From: Rhizobium jaguaris
Lineage (GTDB): Bacteria > Pseudomonadota > Alphaproteobacteria > Rhizobiales > Rhizobiaceae
Assembly (NCBI RefSeq): GCF_003627755.1
Contig: NZ_CP032695.1
Span: forward strand, 1,426,001 to 1,490,000
Length of the DNA: 64,000 nucleotides
Direction of reading: 5' to 3'
Position 1 is the first letter of the stretch; every line of letters begins with the position of its first letter. Positions 37,728 to 45,871 of the stretch are shown here, piece by piece. Both the position numbers and the translations under genes were made by a program. The notes beneath the pieces were generated by a model that was given only the letters and a program-made list of their open reading frames with translations, was not told the DNA's origin and searched no databases.

Positions 37728-39206
37728 CTAATGGTGGCGTGCCGTATCCGGCCCGTGTTCCGGTTTCCTGATGAAGAAGGCTGCTGCGATCGCTCCCAAC
37801 GAGATGATCATCCCGCAGAGAAATGCCGCCTTGATGCCCCCGGTTGTTGCCGCGGCGACACTGGCGCCGCTGGCGGAGAGGCTGGCGGCTCGCAGGGTCA
37901 TGATTGCGACGAACAATGCTGTGCCGGCGGCGCCGGCGACTTGTTGGGTCGCGCCGAGCATGGCGCTGCCGTGCGAATAGAGGTTTGGCGGCAGCGATCC
38001 CAGGCTGACGGTGAACAGCGGCGTGAACATCAGTGCCAGGCCAATGCTGAGCACGATATGGGCAATCAGCAGCATCCAGAACGGCGTATCCTGTTGTATG
38101 AAAACCAATCCGCCCATGACCACACTCAGCATGATCGCGCCAGGAATGATCAGCGGCGCTGGACCGTATTTGTCGAAGAGGTGCCCGACCCTCGGCGCGC
38201 AAAGGCCCATAATCAACCCACCGGGCAGTAACAACAGCCCGGTTTGCAGCGTCGATAGTCCCAGCACGTTTTGCAGATAGATGGGCAGCAGGATGAAGAC
38301 GCCGAACATCGACATCATCAGGATGGCCATCATGACCATTGAGATCGTGAATGTCTTCGTGGTCAAGGTGCGCAGGTCGAGCAATGCTCGATCCTGTCTC
38401 TGCAACCGCAACTGACGCAATACAAAAACCGCAATGACAACAGCACCCGTCAATAGCGGAAACCATGGCGACACCGCCGGCGGATGAAGAGCCGCTTCGC
38501 CGAGGCCGCTGAGGCCATAGACGAAACCACCGAAGCCGATGGCGGAGAGAACGATTGAAAGGATATCGATCGGCGCGGTGGTTGGAGTAGTCACATTCCT
38601 CATCCGCAAGGTGCCGAGCGCCAATGCGCTGAGCGCGATCGGCAACACCAGGAGGAACAGCCAGCGCCATTCGAGCGTCGAAAGGATCAAGCCGGAAATC
38701 GTCGGCCCGATGGCCGGCGCCACCGAAATGACGACAGAGATATTGCCCATGGTTCGGCCGCGGGATTCCGGCGGCACCAAGGTCATCACCGTCGTCATCA
38801 ACAGCGGCATCATGATCGCCGTGCCCGAGGCCTGCACGATCCGTCCGAGGACCAGCACGGCGAAGCCCGGCGCCAGTGCCGAAATAAGCGTACCGGCGCT
38901 GAACAGCGACATGGCGAGAATGAATACCGGCCGCGTATTGAGCCGCTGAAGCAAATAGCCGGTAATCGGGATGACGACGGCCATGGTCAGCATGAATGCT
39001 GTGGTGAGCCATTGAGCGGCGCTGGCGGTGATATTGAGATCGGCCATCAGATGGGGCAGCGCTACACCCATGATGGTTTCGTTCAGAATGACAACAAAAG
39101 CCGACACCAACAGCAGGGCGATAACGAGTTTATTGCGGGCGCCATGGTCTTCCACGGCGGGGATATCCTGCTCCGCATCGGCAATAGTCTGAGTATCGGG
39201 CTTCAT
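37728..39206 (-). CDS. DHA2-family multidrug efflux MFS transporter
   Basis: A 492-residue major facilitator with about 14 hydrophobic helices. The first helix contains VIALLLVSAFVVILNETIMG, followed by VALPHLMADLNITASAAQWL and LVLGRIVQASGTAIMMPLLM, typical of the 14-helix DHA2 (EmrB/LmrB-like) exporters. AAGG lies about 8 nt before the ATG at 39206. A perfect 24-bp palindrome lies about 180 bp upstream and may control it. Substrates are unknown. Confidence 0.87.
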   Translation of the reverse strand: MKPDTQTIADAEQDIPAVEDHGARNKLVIALLLVSAFVVILNETIMGVALPHLMADLNITASAAQWLTTAFMLTMAVVIPITGYLLQRLNTRPVFILAMSLFSAGTLISALAPGFAVLVLGRIVQASGTAIMMPLLMTTVMTLVPPESRGRTMGNISVVISVAPAIGPTISGLILSTLEWRWLFLLVLPIALSALALGTLRMRNVTTPTTAPIDILSIVLSAIGFGGFVYGLSGLGEAALHPPAVSPWFPLLTGAVVIAVFVLRQLRLQRQDRALLDLRTLTTKTFTISMVMMAILMMSMFGVFILLPIYLQNVLGLSTLQTGLLLLPGGLIMGLCAPRVGHLFDKYGPAPLIIPGAIMLSVVMGGLVFIQQDTPFWMLLIAHIVLSIGLALMFTPLFTVSLGSLPPNLYSHGSAMLGATQQVAGAAGTALFVAIMTLRAASLSASGASVAAATTGGIKAAFLCGMIISLGAIAAAFFIRKPEHGPDTARHH

Positions 39207-39516
39207 GGTTTTGCCTTGGCTTGAATTCGGGAAGGGAACGGTGAATTGCTTGACGTCTTTCGTCACTATGACGAACGGCTGCATGAAATTACGACACGTG
39301 CAGCGAATTATTTCTGCACCGTCGGCTGGCAGAGCAACTTGTGCGATTGCAATTCTCGATAATCACTTACGGCCAAGAATGGGAAAGGGTTGACCAAGGT
39401 CAACCCTTAAGATGTTTTCATGGCTATGTTCGGACCCATGAGATCGCACGAGGAGGCGAGGGCGCAGCGCGCCGCTCAACGGTCGACAGGCATCACGCCC
39501 TATAGACTAAACTGGA
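39207..39516. other. Intergenic region upstream of the DHA2 exporter
   Basis: About 310 bp between the exporter start and the end of the ParA gene, both on the minus strand. Apart from the 24-bp palindrome at 39385-39408 it holds no gene I can support. Confidence 0.5.
39385..39408. promoter_or_regulatory. 24-bp perfect palindrome, candidate operator of the DHA2 exporter
   Basis: AAGGGTTGACC and GGTCAACCCTT are perfect 11-bp inverted arms with a 2-bp centre. This length and symmetry fit a TetR- or MarR-type operator, and TTGACC inside it could serve as a -35 element on either strand. No regulator gene is adjacent, so the repressor must be encoded elsewhere. Confidence 0.5.
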
Positions 39517-40236
39517 TCAGGCGGCACGCTTGGCTGTTGCGGGCGATTTTTTTGTCGCCTTCGTTCGCGCGATCTTCGCCGGGACAAGACGAAGGATCTC
39601 GTCAGCGAACATCTGCGCGTTCACCTGCGCCTTGTCGAGATTGCTGACGCGGGTGGGGTCCATCGAATAAATCGTGCCGCCGGTATTGAACATATCGCGG
39701 TAAGCGGCCCGCTCGATCAACGGCGTATCCAGGACATGGACCTGCTGTTCGGCCAGCAGCATCTTGACGGTCAGCAGCGAGCGGGTGGTGATGATCGAGT
39801 TGATGCGCGTCAGAACGACGGAGTGCGGGATGCGGATGTCGCATTGCGCCGCTAGTTGCTTGAGGATTTCCAGCACTTGAGCGCCACCGACGGCGTCCAT
39901 TGCGCAGCCCTGGACGGGAACCATGATATGGTCCGATAGGCCGATGGCCTTGGCGAGCAGCGGATTGAGGCCGCCTGGGAGGTCGACGATGATATAGTCG
40001 GTGCGCTTCTTGATATCCTTGATCTGCTTCTCGATCGTGTCGTCGCTAACGTCGACAACGATATCGAAATTCGCGGAAGCACCGGACAAACGATGCCAGC
40101 GGCTCATCCATTGCTGCGGGTCGGCATCCAGCAGCGCGACCCGAAGACCGCGGCGGGCAAGCTCAGTGGCAAGGACGAGGGCAACGGTCGTCTTGCCGGC
40201 GCCGCCTTTTGTATTCGCAAAGGTGATAATGGGCAT
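39517..40236 (-). CDS. Orphan ParA/MinD-type ATPase
   Basis: A 239-residue P-loop ATPase. The deviant Walker A KGGAGKTT is at residues 10-17, LLDADPQQW follows, and the Walker B-like region is YIIVDLPGGLN. The C-terminus is rich in lysine and alanine (ARTKATKKSPATAKRAA). Such solo ParA proteins (including VirC1) position cargo on the nucleoid or membrane. No parB, repC or parS-like repeat is seen beside it, so it does not mark a replication origin here. Confidence 0.85.
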   Translation of the reverse strand: MPIITFANTKGGAGKTTVALVLATELARRGLRVALLDADPQQWMSRWHRLSGASANFDIVVDVSDDTIEKQIKDIKKRTDYIIVDLPGGLNPLLAKAIGLSDHIMVPVQGCAMDAVGGAQVLEILKQLAAQCDIRIPHSVVLTRINSIITTRSLLTVKMLLAEQQVHVLDTPLIERAAYRDMFNTGGTIYSMDPTRVSNLDKAQVNAQMFADEILRLVPAKIARTKATKKSPATAKRAA

Positions 40237-40560
40237 CGTTTAACCTCGTAGATATAGTGATAAGGAACAGTAATCCACGGCCAGCAGCCTGATGAGCACA
40301 GTGCCAGCGCAAGATATTCTAGAGACGATGAAAAAGGTGCAGACCCAACCTTGTGTGACGCTGTTTCCGTAACTCGACTTTTGACCGAAACGCGGGCAAT
40401 GCAGAGCTCTTGAGAGCTTTCATTTTTCATGCCGCCGCCACTGCGCGAAGCTTCATGTGTGGCGGCGGCGAATGCCTGGACCCTGGGCAATTTCGGGGAT
40501 TATTCTTGGCTACGGAATTCGTCTGTCCTAATTTGTCGCAGAGGCACTGGGGCAATTGCG
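40237..40560. other. Intergenic region with a GC-rich hairpin
   Basis: About 324 bp between the divergent ParA and SnoaL-like genes. It holds a short stem AGCTC-TTGA-GAGCT followed by T-rich sequence near 40404-40428, and a perfect 11-bp inverted repeat at 40431-40441/40459-40469. No gene is supported. Confidence 0.4.
40431..40469. repeat. 11-bp GC-rich inverted repeat
   Basis: GCCGCCGCCAC (40431-40441) and GTGGCGGCGGC (40459-40469) pair perfectly around a 17-nt loop. No T-run follows the stem on the plus strand. It could be a protein-binding site or a structured leader for the SnoaL-like gene. Confidence 0.4.
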
Positions 40561-40962
40561 ATGATTGGAGCCAAGCTCTCCCACCTCTACCGAGACTATA
40601 TTGCCTGCCTGAACAAGCAGGACTGGCCGAAGCTGGCGCAGTTTGTTCATGACGACGTGCGCTACAACGGTCAGCGGATCGGACTATCAGGTTATCGCGA
40701 GATGCTGGAGCGCGATTTTCATGAAATTCCAGACCTTTATTTCAACATCGATCTGCTGATTTCAGATCCGCCATATGTGGCGAGCCGGCTAAGCTTTGAT
40801 TGTACGCCACAGGGAAAGTTTCTAGGCCTTGATGTAAACGGAAAGACAGTCTCCTTTGCCGAGAATGTGTTCTATCAATTTCAGGGAGAAAAGATTGAGC
40901 AGGTATGGTCGGTTATCGATAAGGCCGCGATCGAAGCTCAGCTCTGGGTCCTGAGCTCATAA
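40561..40962 (+). CDS. SnoaL/NTF2-like ester-cyclase family protein
   Basis: A 133-residue NTF2-fold protein: LSHLYRDYIACLNKQDWPKL at the start, HDDVRYNGQRIGLSGYREML, and a C-terminal IEQVWSVIDKAAIEAQ. The family includes polyketide cyclases and many uncharacterised small enzymes. GGGG lies about 9 nt before the ATG. Function is unknown. Confidence 0.75.
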   Translation: MIGAKLSHLYRDYIACLNKQDWPKLAQFVHDDVRYNGQRIGLSGYREMLERDFHEIPDLYFNIDLLISDPPYVASRLSFDCTPQGKFLGLDVNGKTVSFAENVFYQFQGEKIEQVWSVIDKAAIEAQLWVLSS

Positions 40963-40988
40963 AGCTGGGCAACATGCCGTCAGGAAAA

Positions 40989-41011
40989 ACCCATGCAACG
41001 GGCGCATGGGT
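40989..41011. repeat. 8-bp inverted repeat after the SnoaL-like gene
   Basis: ACCCATGC (40989-40996) and GCATGGGT (41004-41011) pair perfectly around a 7-nt loop, 27 nt after the stop codon. There is no T-run, so it is at best a weak or Rho-assisted terminator. Confidence 0.35.
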
Positions 41012-41129
41012 GCAGTGAAGCCTTAGCGCTGCAACAATCGAGGGCCGCATATTATATAAACGTCATCGAAGCGAATGGAGCGCCACGGATGGCAGCTCGG
41101 CTTCGAATGCCCAAGGAAAGGGGATCATC

Positions 41130-41276
41130 ATGAATGTAGCACGCTCTTTCAACAACTGGCGCAAGTACCGTCAGACGGTCGCCGAACTGGGCCGTATGTC
41201 CACTCGCGAACTGGATGACCTCGGTATCGGTCGTGCTGATATCCGCAATGTTGCCCGCGGGGCGATTGCTCGCTAA
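41130..41276 (+). CDS. DUF1127 small protein (CcaF1-like)
   Basis: A 48-residue basic protein, MNVARSFNNWRKYRQTVAEL at the start, then MSTRELDDLGIGRADI, the DUF1127 core, ending ARGAIAR. The AAGGAAAGGGG stretch before the ATG provides a ribosome site. In Rhodobacter a DUF1127 protein (CcaF1) is co-transcribed with the CcsR small RNAs, has RNA-binding activity and is stress-induced. Here too the gene is followed by hairpins with CTCCTCCC loops. A TATTAT -10-like box is at 41050-41055. Confidence 0.87.
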   Translation: MNVARSFNNWRKYRQTVAELGRMSTRELDDLGIGRADIRNVARGAIAR

Positions 41277-41310
41277 CGGCTCATAACGCCTCAAATTTCG
41301 ACTTTTCGCC

Positions 41311-41350
41311 AGCGCCTGCTTCCTCCCGAGCGGGCGCTTTTGTTTTTGCG
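41311..41350 (+). terminator. Rho-independent terminator with anti-SD loop after the DUF1127 gene
   Basis: AGCGCCTGC and GCGGGCGCT pair around a TTCCTCCCGA loop, followed by TTTTGTTTTT. It ends the DUF1127 transcript, and its loop carries the TCCTCCC motif that recurs in the four hairpins downstream. Confidence 0.75.
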
Positions 41351-41479
41351 TTCTCGGTTGGCGGTCTCGGTAGTCCAAGACAAGGCAAGCCCGAAAAAGC
41401 CTCCCGCTTTTCGCATAACGCATGCCTGCCCTGCAAAGAAATGCCTATGAACTGAGCAAATTGGCGATATTATCAGGAC

Positions 41480-41640
41480 CATCGAAGCGGTGCACTCCTC
41501 CCGCACCCCTTCGTGATGCAGGCGCCCTTATCCTCCTCCCAAGGTCGTCTGCGGGAATGGCAGCACTCCTCCTCCCAGCTGCCGTTCGGTTCTTTTCGAA
41601 AGCCTGCCGCACCTCCTCCCGCGGCAGGCTTTTTCGTTTT
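41480..41640 (+). ncRNA. Tandem CCUCCUCCC-loop small RNA (cuckoo/CcsR-type) array
   Basis: Four consecutive hairpins each expose CTCCTCCC in the loop. They are GGTGC/GCACC (41489-41507), a GCAG and CCTT double stem with AAGG and CTGC (41518-41552), GGCAGC/GCTGCC (41559-41583, extendable with a wobble pair to GAA/TTC), and AGCCTGCCGC/GCGGCAGGCT (41601-41630) followed by TTTTTCGTTTT as terminator. Cuckoo RNAs of Rhizobiales and CcsR RNAs of Rhodobacter have such loops, complementary to Shine-Dalgarno sequences. A TATTAT box at 41468-41473 could place the 5' end near 41480. The exact ends and the number of processed RNAs are inferred. Confidence 0.8.
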
Positions 41641-41837
41641 GAGCTTCGGAAAAGTCAACGAACTCGATTGATCGGTTCCCGGTGCCGCCATGACGTGGCG
41701 AGGCCCAATCGGCAAGTCAGCTTCGCTCCATCTTATCCGTCTTAATATTCCATGCCCGAAACCATCCCACGGGTTAAGTGGACAACGGGGCGCTTTAAAG
41801 CGCTTCGACAACAGGACCATAAGAGGAACGCTCCTGC

Positions 41838-43463
41838 ATGCTGAAGACCTTTGACGACCGCGCGCTCGGCTCCTCCTCGAGCAACAAAGTGGCTCCGTCG
41901 GCAGGGACGCCTTTGGAGCAGTCCAGCAAGGGCCGGGATGCGCTTCTCAATTGCCTGATCTCCGGCGGAGACGAGAGATTGGAGTGTGAGCCGGCGACCG
42001 GCCTCAACATGTACGGTTACGGTCCGTCGCCCCGGCCGCTGGACTTGGCCTTCGGCTCCTCGACGGCATCGACCATTTCCGCACCGGCCTTCGCGGCGGT
42101 CGGCGCCTATCATGCGGATCTTTTGCGAGAAATGGAAACCCACTCGGCCGCCGATATCTATGCGCGGGAGATCGCGCGGACGCGGACAGAGCTACTGCTT
42201 CTGCTGGGCCTCGATCAAGGGCTAGGGTCCTTGCCGGTGGATGCCATCATGGCGACGTCCGGCACCGATATCCATCTTTTCGCCGCGGCGCTGCTTGCGC
42301 GCCAAGACGACCAGACCCTGATGACCGTAACGCTGATGGGCAACGAGACCGGGAGCGGAGTGATGGCCGCGGCGTCCGGGCGCCATTTCATGAGCCGCGT
42401 CAGCAACGATTGCCCCGTCGCCAAGGGTGAAGAACTGAGCCCCGGACATGCGACGCGAAATACCACGGTAGCAGTGCGCAGTGCGGACGGTACGCTCCGG
42501 AGCGATGAAGAAGTGGAGTTCGAACTGAGAGGGTTGATCGAACTTGCCCGTGCGGCAGGCCTCCGGTGCCTTTTGGTTGTCACGGATGTTTCCAAGACCA
42601 GCTTGTTGGCGCCGGGTCTCGAAACTGTCTTCCGCCTGAAGGCGCGTTTCGGCAGCATGCTCGATATCATGATCGACGCCTGCCAGTTTCGCGTCTCCGC
42701 GGCGACGATCCGTGCTTATCTCACGCACGATTTTCTGGTGGCCGTCACTGGTTCCAAATTCCTCGCCGGTCCGATTTTCAGCGGAGCGCTACTCTGCTCG
42801 CCTCGGATGTCGGAACGCCTGAAGCAGCGGCCCTTGCCGGCAGCGCTTGCCGATTATTGCGCGAAAGCAGATTGGCCGGAGGGTTGGATGGCTCGGGACG
42901 TGCTGCCGCATCGTGCCAATTTTGGCCTTTTGCTGCGGTGGAAGGCGGCTCTGTTTGAACTTGAACGCTTCGTTCGCGCGCCCGAGGAGAAGGTGATCGC
43001 CGTGCTATCCGCCTTTGCCGAAGCAGTGGGAGAGCGGCTTGCGCAAGACAGTGCCTTTAAACCGCTCGACGGTCGGCCAATAGACCGGAAGCCTTTGTGG
43101 GACGGATCGGAGGCTGCGCGCTGGGACGAGATACCGTCGATCTTTTCATTCTATCTATGCAACCCCCATCGGGGAGGCATGCTGACGGCGGCGGAGACTG
43201 CTGCGGTCTACAAGAATCTCGCCGTCGAGCATGGCGACCTTGTACCGGTGCGTCTCGGTCAGCCCGTCCGCTGCGCCGATTTCAGCGACATGCCGGCAAG
43301 TGCCCTAAGGATATGCCTGAGTGCACCATTGATCGCGCAGGCTTGTGAAAGCGCCGATGCGTTCAATGGCTTGATCTCACAGGCAATGACGGTCCTGGAT
43401 CGAACGGCTGACGCCGCCGCGCAGTTGACATTTGAGCCGAGTAGCGCACGCGCGTCGCTCTAG
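41838..43463 (+). CDS. Uncharacterised PLP-dependent enzyme (fold type I)
   Basis: A 541-residue protein with the layout of a fold-type I PLP enzyme: a small N-terminal part with YGYGPSPRPLDLAFGSSTAS, the cofactor region IMATSGTDIHLFAAAL, the aspartate D280 in MIDACQFRV, and the likely PLP lysine K307 in TGSKFLAGP. The D-x-C-Q and SKF-x-GP context recalls cysteine-desulfurase and SelA relatives, but I do not recognise the family. It stands alone after the small-RNA array and about 300 bp before an acyltransferase gene. AGGA lies about 10 nt before the ATG. No function is proposed beyond PLP chemistry. Confidence 0.7.
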   Translation: MLKTFDDRALGSSSSNKVAPSAGTPLEQSSKGRDALLNCLISGGDERLECEPATGLNMYGYGPSPRPLDLAFGSSTASTISAPAFAAVGAYHADLLREMETHSAADIYAREIARTRTELLLLLGLDQGLGSLPVDAIMATSGTDIHLFAAALLARQDDQTLMTVTLMGNETGSGVMAAASGRHFMSRVSNDCPVAKGEELSPGHATRNTTVAVRSADGTLRSDEEVEFELRGLIELARAAGLRCLLVVTDVSKTSLLAPGLETVFRLKARFGSMLDIMIDACQFRVSAATIRAYLTHDFLVAVTGSKFLAGPIFSGALLCSPRMSERLKQRPLPAALADYCAKADWPEGWMARDVLPHRANFGLLLRWKAALFELERFVRAPEEKVIAVLSAFAEAVGERLAQDSAFKPLDGRPIDRKPLWDGSEAARWDEIPSIFSFYLCNPHRGGMLTAAETAAVYKNLAVEHGDLVPVRLGQPVRCADFSDMPASALRICLSAPLIAQACESADAFNGLISQAMTVLDRTADAAAQLTFEPSSARASL

Positions 43464-43768
43464 GCTTTTGAAGCCAGGGCATCTTATCCGCTTTCGGTGA
43501 TTCCACCTGCCATACGTTTGACCAGGTTACCGAGTCTAACGTGTTGCTCGGCTTTCATTCGCGCCGCCGCCCCGTTCATCAAAGGCTAACAGGCCCGCCA
43601 TATACGCTCGGCTAGAGTCCGTCAAACCCGAGCTATCCGACCAAACAGACGAATATAGGCCCGACTTTGAGCCTTTGCCGGCTCGTTTTTCAGCCTGGCG
43701 TCAGCTCATCGTTATAACAGCTTGGCGAAGCCAGACGCAGAATCCACCGCAGCCTTCGGAGATTAAGA
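43464..43768. other. Intergenic region, nothing recognised
   Basis: About 305 bp between the PLP-enzyme gene and the acyltransferase gene. I see no RNA gene, strong repeat or terminator here; a promoter for the acyltransferase may lie in it. Confidence 0.4.
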
Positions 43769-45838
43769 TTGAATCTCATAATATTGCGTGATTCTCCTCC
43801 GGGGCTGGTGCGCCAGCCTATTTCCGGCCATTTCAAGTATCGAGCTGATATTGACGGGCTTCGTGCGCTCGCGATCATGCCGGTTGTGTTTTATCATGCG
43901 GGCATTCCAGGGTTCGGCGGTGGTTTCGTCGGTGTCGATGTTTTCTTCGTCATCTCCGGATTCCTGATGGCCACGCTGATCTCAGGCGAAATCGCTGGCG
44001 ATGATTTCAGCATCCTGCGCTTTTACGAGAGGCGAATACGGCGAATCTTTCCTGCCCTCTTTGCTGTTCTGGTGGCCTCGTCGGTAGCGGCATGGCTGCT
44101 TCTAATGCCGGTCGAGCTGGAGTATTTCGCCCGCAGCCTGAAGGCGGCCGCATTGTTCACCTCGAACATCCAGTTCGAAAAAGAGAGCGGCTATTTCGAC
44201 ATCGGCGCCCAGATCAAGCCGCTGCTGCACACCTGGTCGCTCGCGGTCGAAGAGCAGTTCTATATCCTGTTTCCGCTGCTGCTGATTGCTGTCAGCCGAT
44301 TTGCGCGGCGATATACGGTGCCCATTCTGCTTGGCCTGTTGGTCGCCTCCTTCGCGGCGAGTGCTTGGACGGTATTCCGGAACCAGACGGCGACGTTCTA
44401 TCTGCTGCAGTTCCGCGCCTGGGAACTGCTTCTCGGCGGCTTGCTGGCTTTCAACGTGATACCGAGGCCGGCGCGTCCCGTGATGCGGGAGGCCCTGGCT
44501 GCCTTGGGTATAGGCTTGATCGCCATAGCTGTCTTCGGTTTCACCGACCATACTAGGTTTCCCGGCCCGGCGGCCTTGCTGCCTTGCCTCGGCGCCGCCC
44601 TGGTGATCCTTGGCGGAGCTGAATATGGATTGGCTGGCCGGGCGCTGCGGGCAAAACCCCTGGTATTTGTCGGGTTGATTTCCTATTCCCTCTATCTCTG
44701 GCACTGGCCGATCATCGTATTCAGCCGCGAAATCTCCGGCCGGGAGCTTTCCCCGGTCCAGGGCGGTGTGATCGTGTTCGCTTCGCTTGCCCTTGCCGTA
44801 TTTTCGTGGCGGTTTATCGAGCGTCCCTTTCGCGGTCGTAGCAGCAGCCTGGGTCGAAGGTCCTTGTTTGCCGCTGCAACGGCGGTCATGGTCGCGATGG
44901 TCATCTTCGGCAACTATGTCATTCGTGACGCCGGTGTCCCGGGTCGCCTCCCGACCGACGTGCAAAAGGTCTATGCCGCCACATATGACATCAGCCGCTT
45001 CGGCCAACCGCCATGCTTTGCCGACTCCGATACGACCGGTCCGTCCTTATCGGACATACGCGCTGGCAGGCTTTGTTCGGTCGGCGTCGACGGATCTAAT
45101 CCTCCTGCATTCCTCGTTTGGGGAGACTCGCATTCCGGAGCCATGTCTCCGGCGATCGACGGCGCCGCGAAACAGGCCGGTGTTTCCGGTCTGTTTGCCG
45201 GGCATGCGTCATGTGCACCGCTACCGGATGCGCATCTTCCAGCTCACGGCGGTGTGAAGCGATGCGACGACTTCAATGGCGCAGTCCGCGACCTAGTCAG
45301 ATCGAAGCACATTCCGCTGGTGTTCCTGATCGCCTACTGGCCGAAATACGTCCATGACGCGGAGCTGCCGAAAGAAGGTGTCTACTTCGATCCGTCGGTG
45401 CCGCCGCCATTGCAAGATAAGTCCGCAGGGGTGACGGCATCGCTAGACCGCCTTATGGCGGAATTGACGCAGCAGGGCACCAAAGTCGTGCTGGTCATGG
45501 ATGTGCCGGAAATGGGCCACTACATGCCGGAAGCCATCGCCAAGGCCTTGATGACCAATACATCGACCGACATCGCGCCGCCATGGAATTACGTTGCGGA
45601 ACGGCAGGCGCTGTCGCGCACGATTCTGAGCCGTCTCGCTGCCAAATATGACGCTGGCATAATCGACCCGCTATCAGCGATCTGCCATGACGGGCATTGC
45701 GATGCGACATATGACGGAATGCCGCTCTATAAGGATGCCGACCACATAACGGCTACGACATCGAGAAGACTGAGCTATCTCTTTTCTCCTGTATTCACAG
45801 TCCCGCAGCGTAACCCGAGTCCGTCCGGCAATTCATGA
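43769..45838 (+). CDS. OafA/YrhL-type acyltransferase with C-terminal SGNH domain
   Basis: A 689-residue inner-membrane acyltransferase. The N-terminal part has about ten hydrophobic helices and the acyltransferase-3 motifs YRADIDGLRALAIMPVVFYH and FFVISGFLMATLI. The C-terminal periplasmic part has the SGNH motifs WGDSHSGAM (nucleophile Ser) and YKDADHIT (Asp/His). Such proteins O-acetylate polysaccharide, LPS O-antigen or peptidoglycan. The start is a TTG with GGAG 7 nt upstream. No polysaccharide synthesis genes are adjacent. Confidence 0.88.
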   Translation: MNLIILRDSPPGLVRQPISGHFKYRADIDGLRALAIMPVVFYHAGIPGFGGGFVGVDVFFVISGFLMATLISGEIAGDDFSILRFYERRIRRIFPALFAVLVASSVAAWLLLMPVELEYFARSLKAAALFTSNIQFEKESGYFDIGAQIKPLLHTWSLAVEEQFYILFPLLLIAVSRFARRYTVPILLGLLVASFAASAWTVFRNQTATFYLLQFRAWELLLGGLLAFNVIPRPARPVMREALAALGIGLIAIAVFGFTDHTRFPGPAALLPCLGAALVILGGAEYGLAGRALRAKPLVFVGLISYSLYLWHWPIIVFSREISGRELSPVQGGVIVFASLALAVFSWRFIERPFRGRSSSLGRRSLFAAATAVMVAMVIFGNYVIRDAGVPGRLPTDVQKVYAATYDISRFGQPPCFADSDTTGPSLSDIRAGRLCSVGVDGSNPPAFLVWGDSHSGAMSPAIDGAAKQAGVSGLFAGHASCAPLPDAHLPAHGGVKRCDDFNGAVRDLVRSKHIPLVFLIAYWPKYVHDAELPKEGVYFDPSVPPPLQDKSAGVTASLDRLMAELTQQGTKVVLVMDVPEMGHYMPEAIAKALMTNTSTDIAPPWNYVAERQALSRTILSRLAAKYDAGIIDPLSAICHDGHCDATYDGMPLYKDADHITATTSRRLSYLFSPVFTVPQRNPSPSGNS

Positions 45839-45871
45839 GATCGGCTCAGCACAGTGCCATTTGGCCACCAT

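Noticed and set aside
39517..40236. Replication origin or partition locus suggested by ParA
   Set aside because: No ParB, RepC, centromere repeats or iterons are present.
41822..41850. GGAAC before the 541-residue PLP gene as an EcfG promoter
   Set aside because: No GTT occurs 17-18 bp downstream, and it overlaps the ribosome site and start codon.
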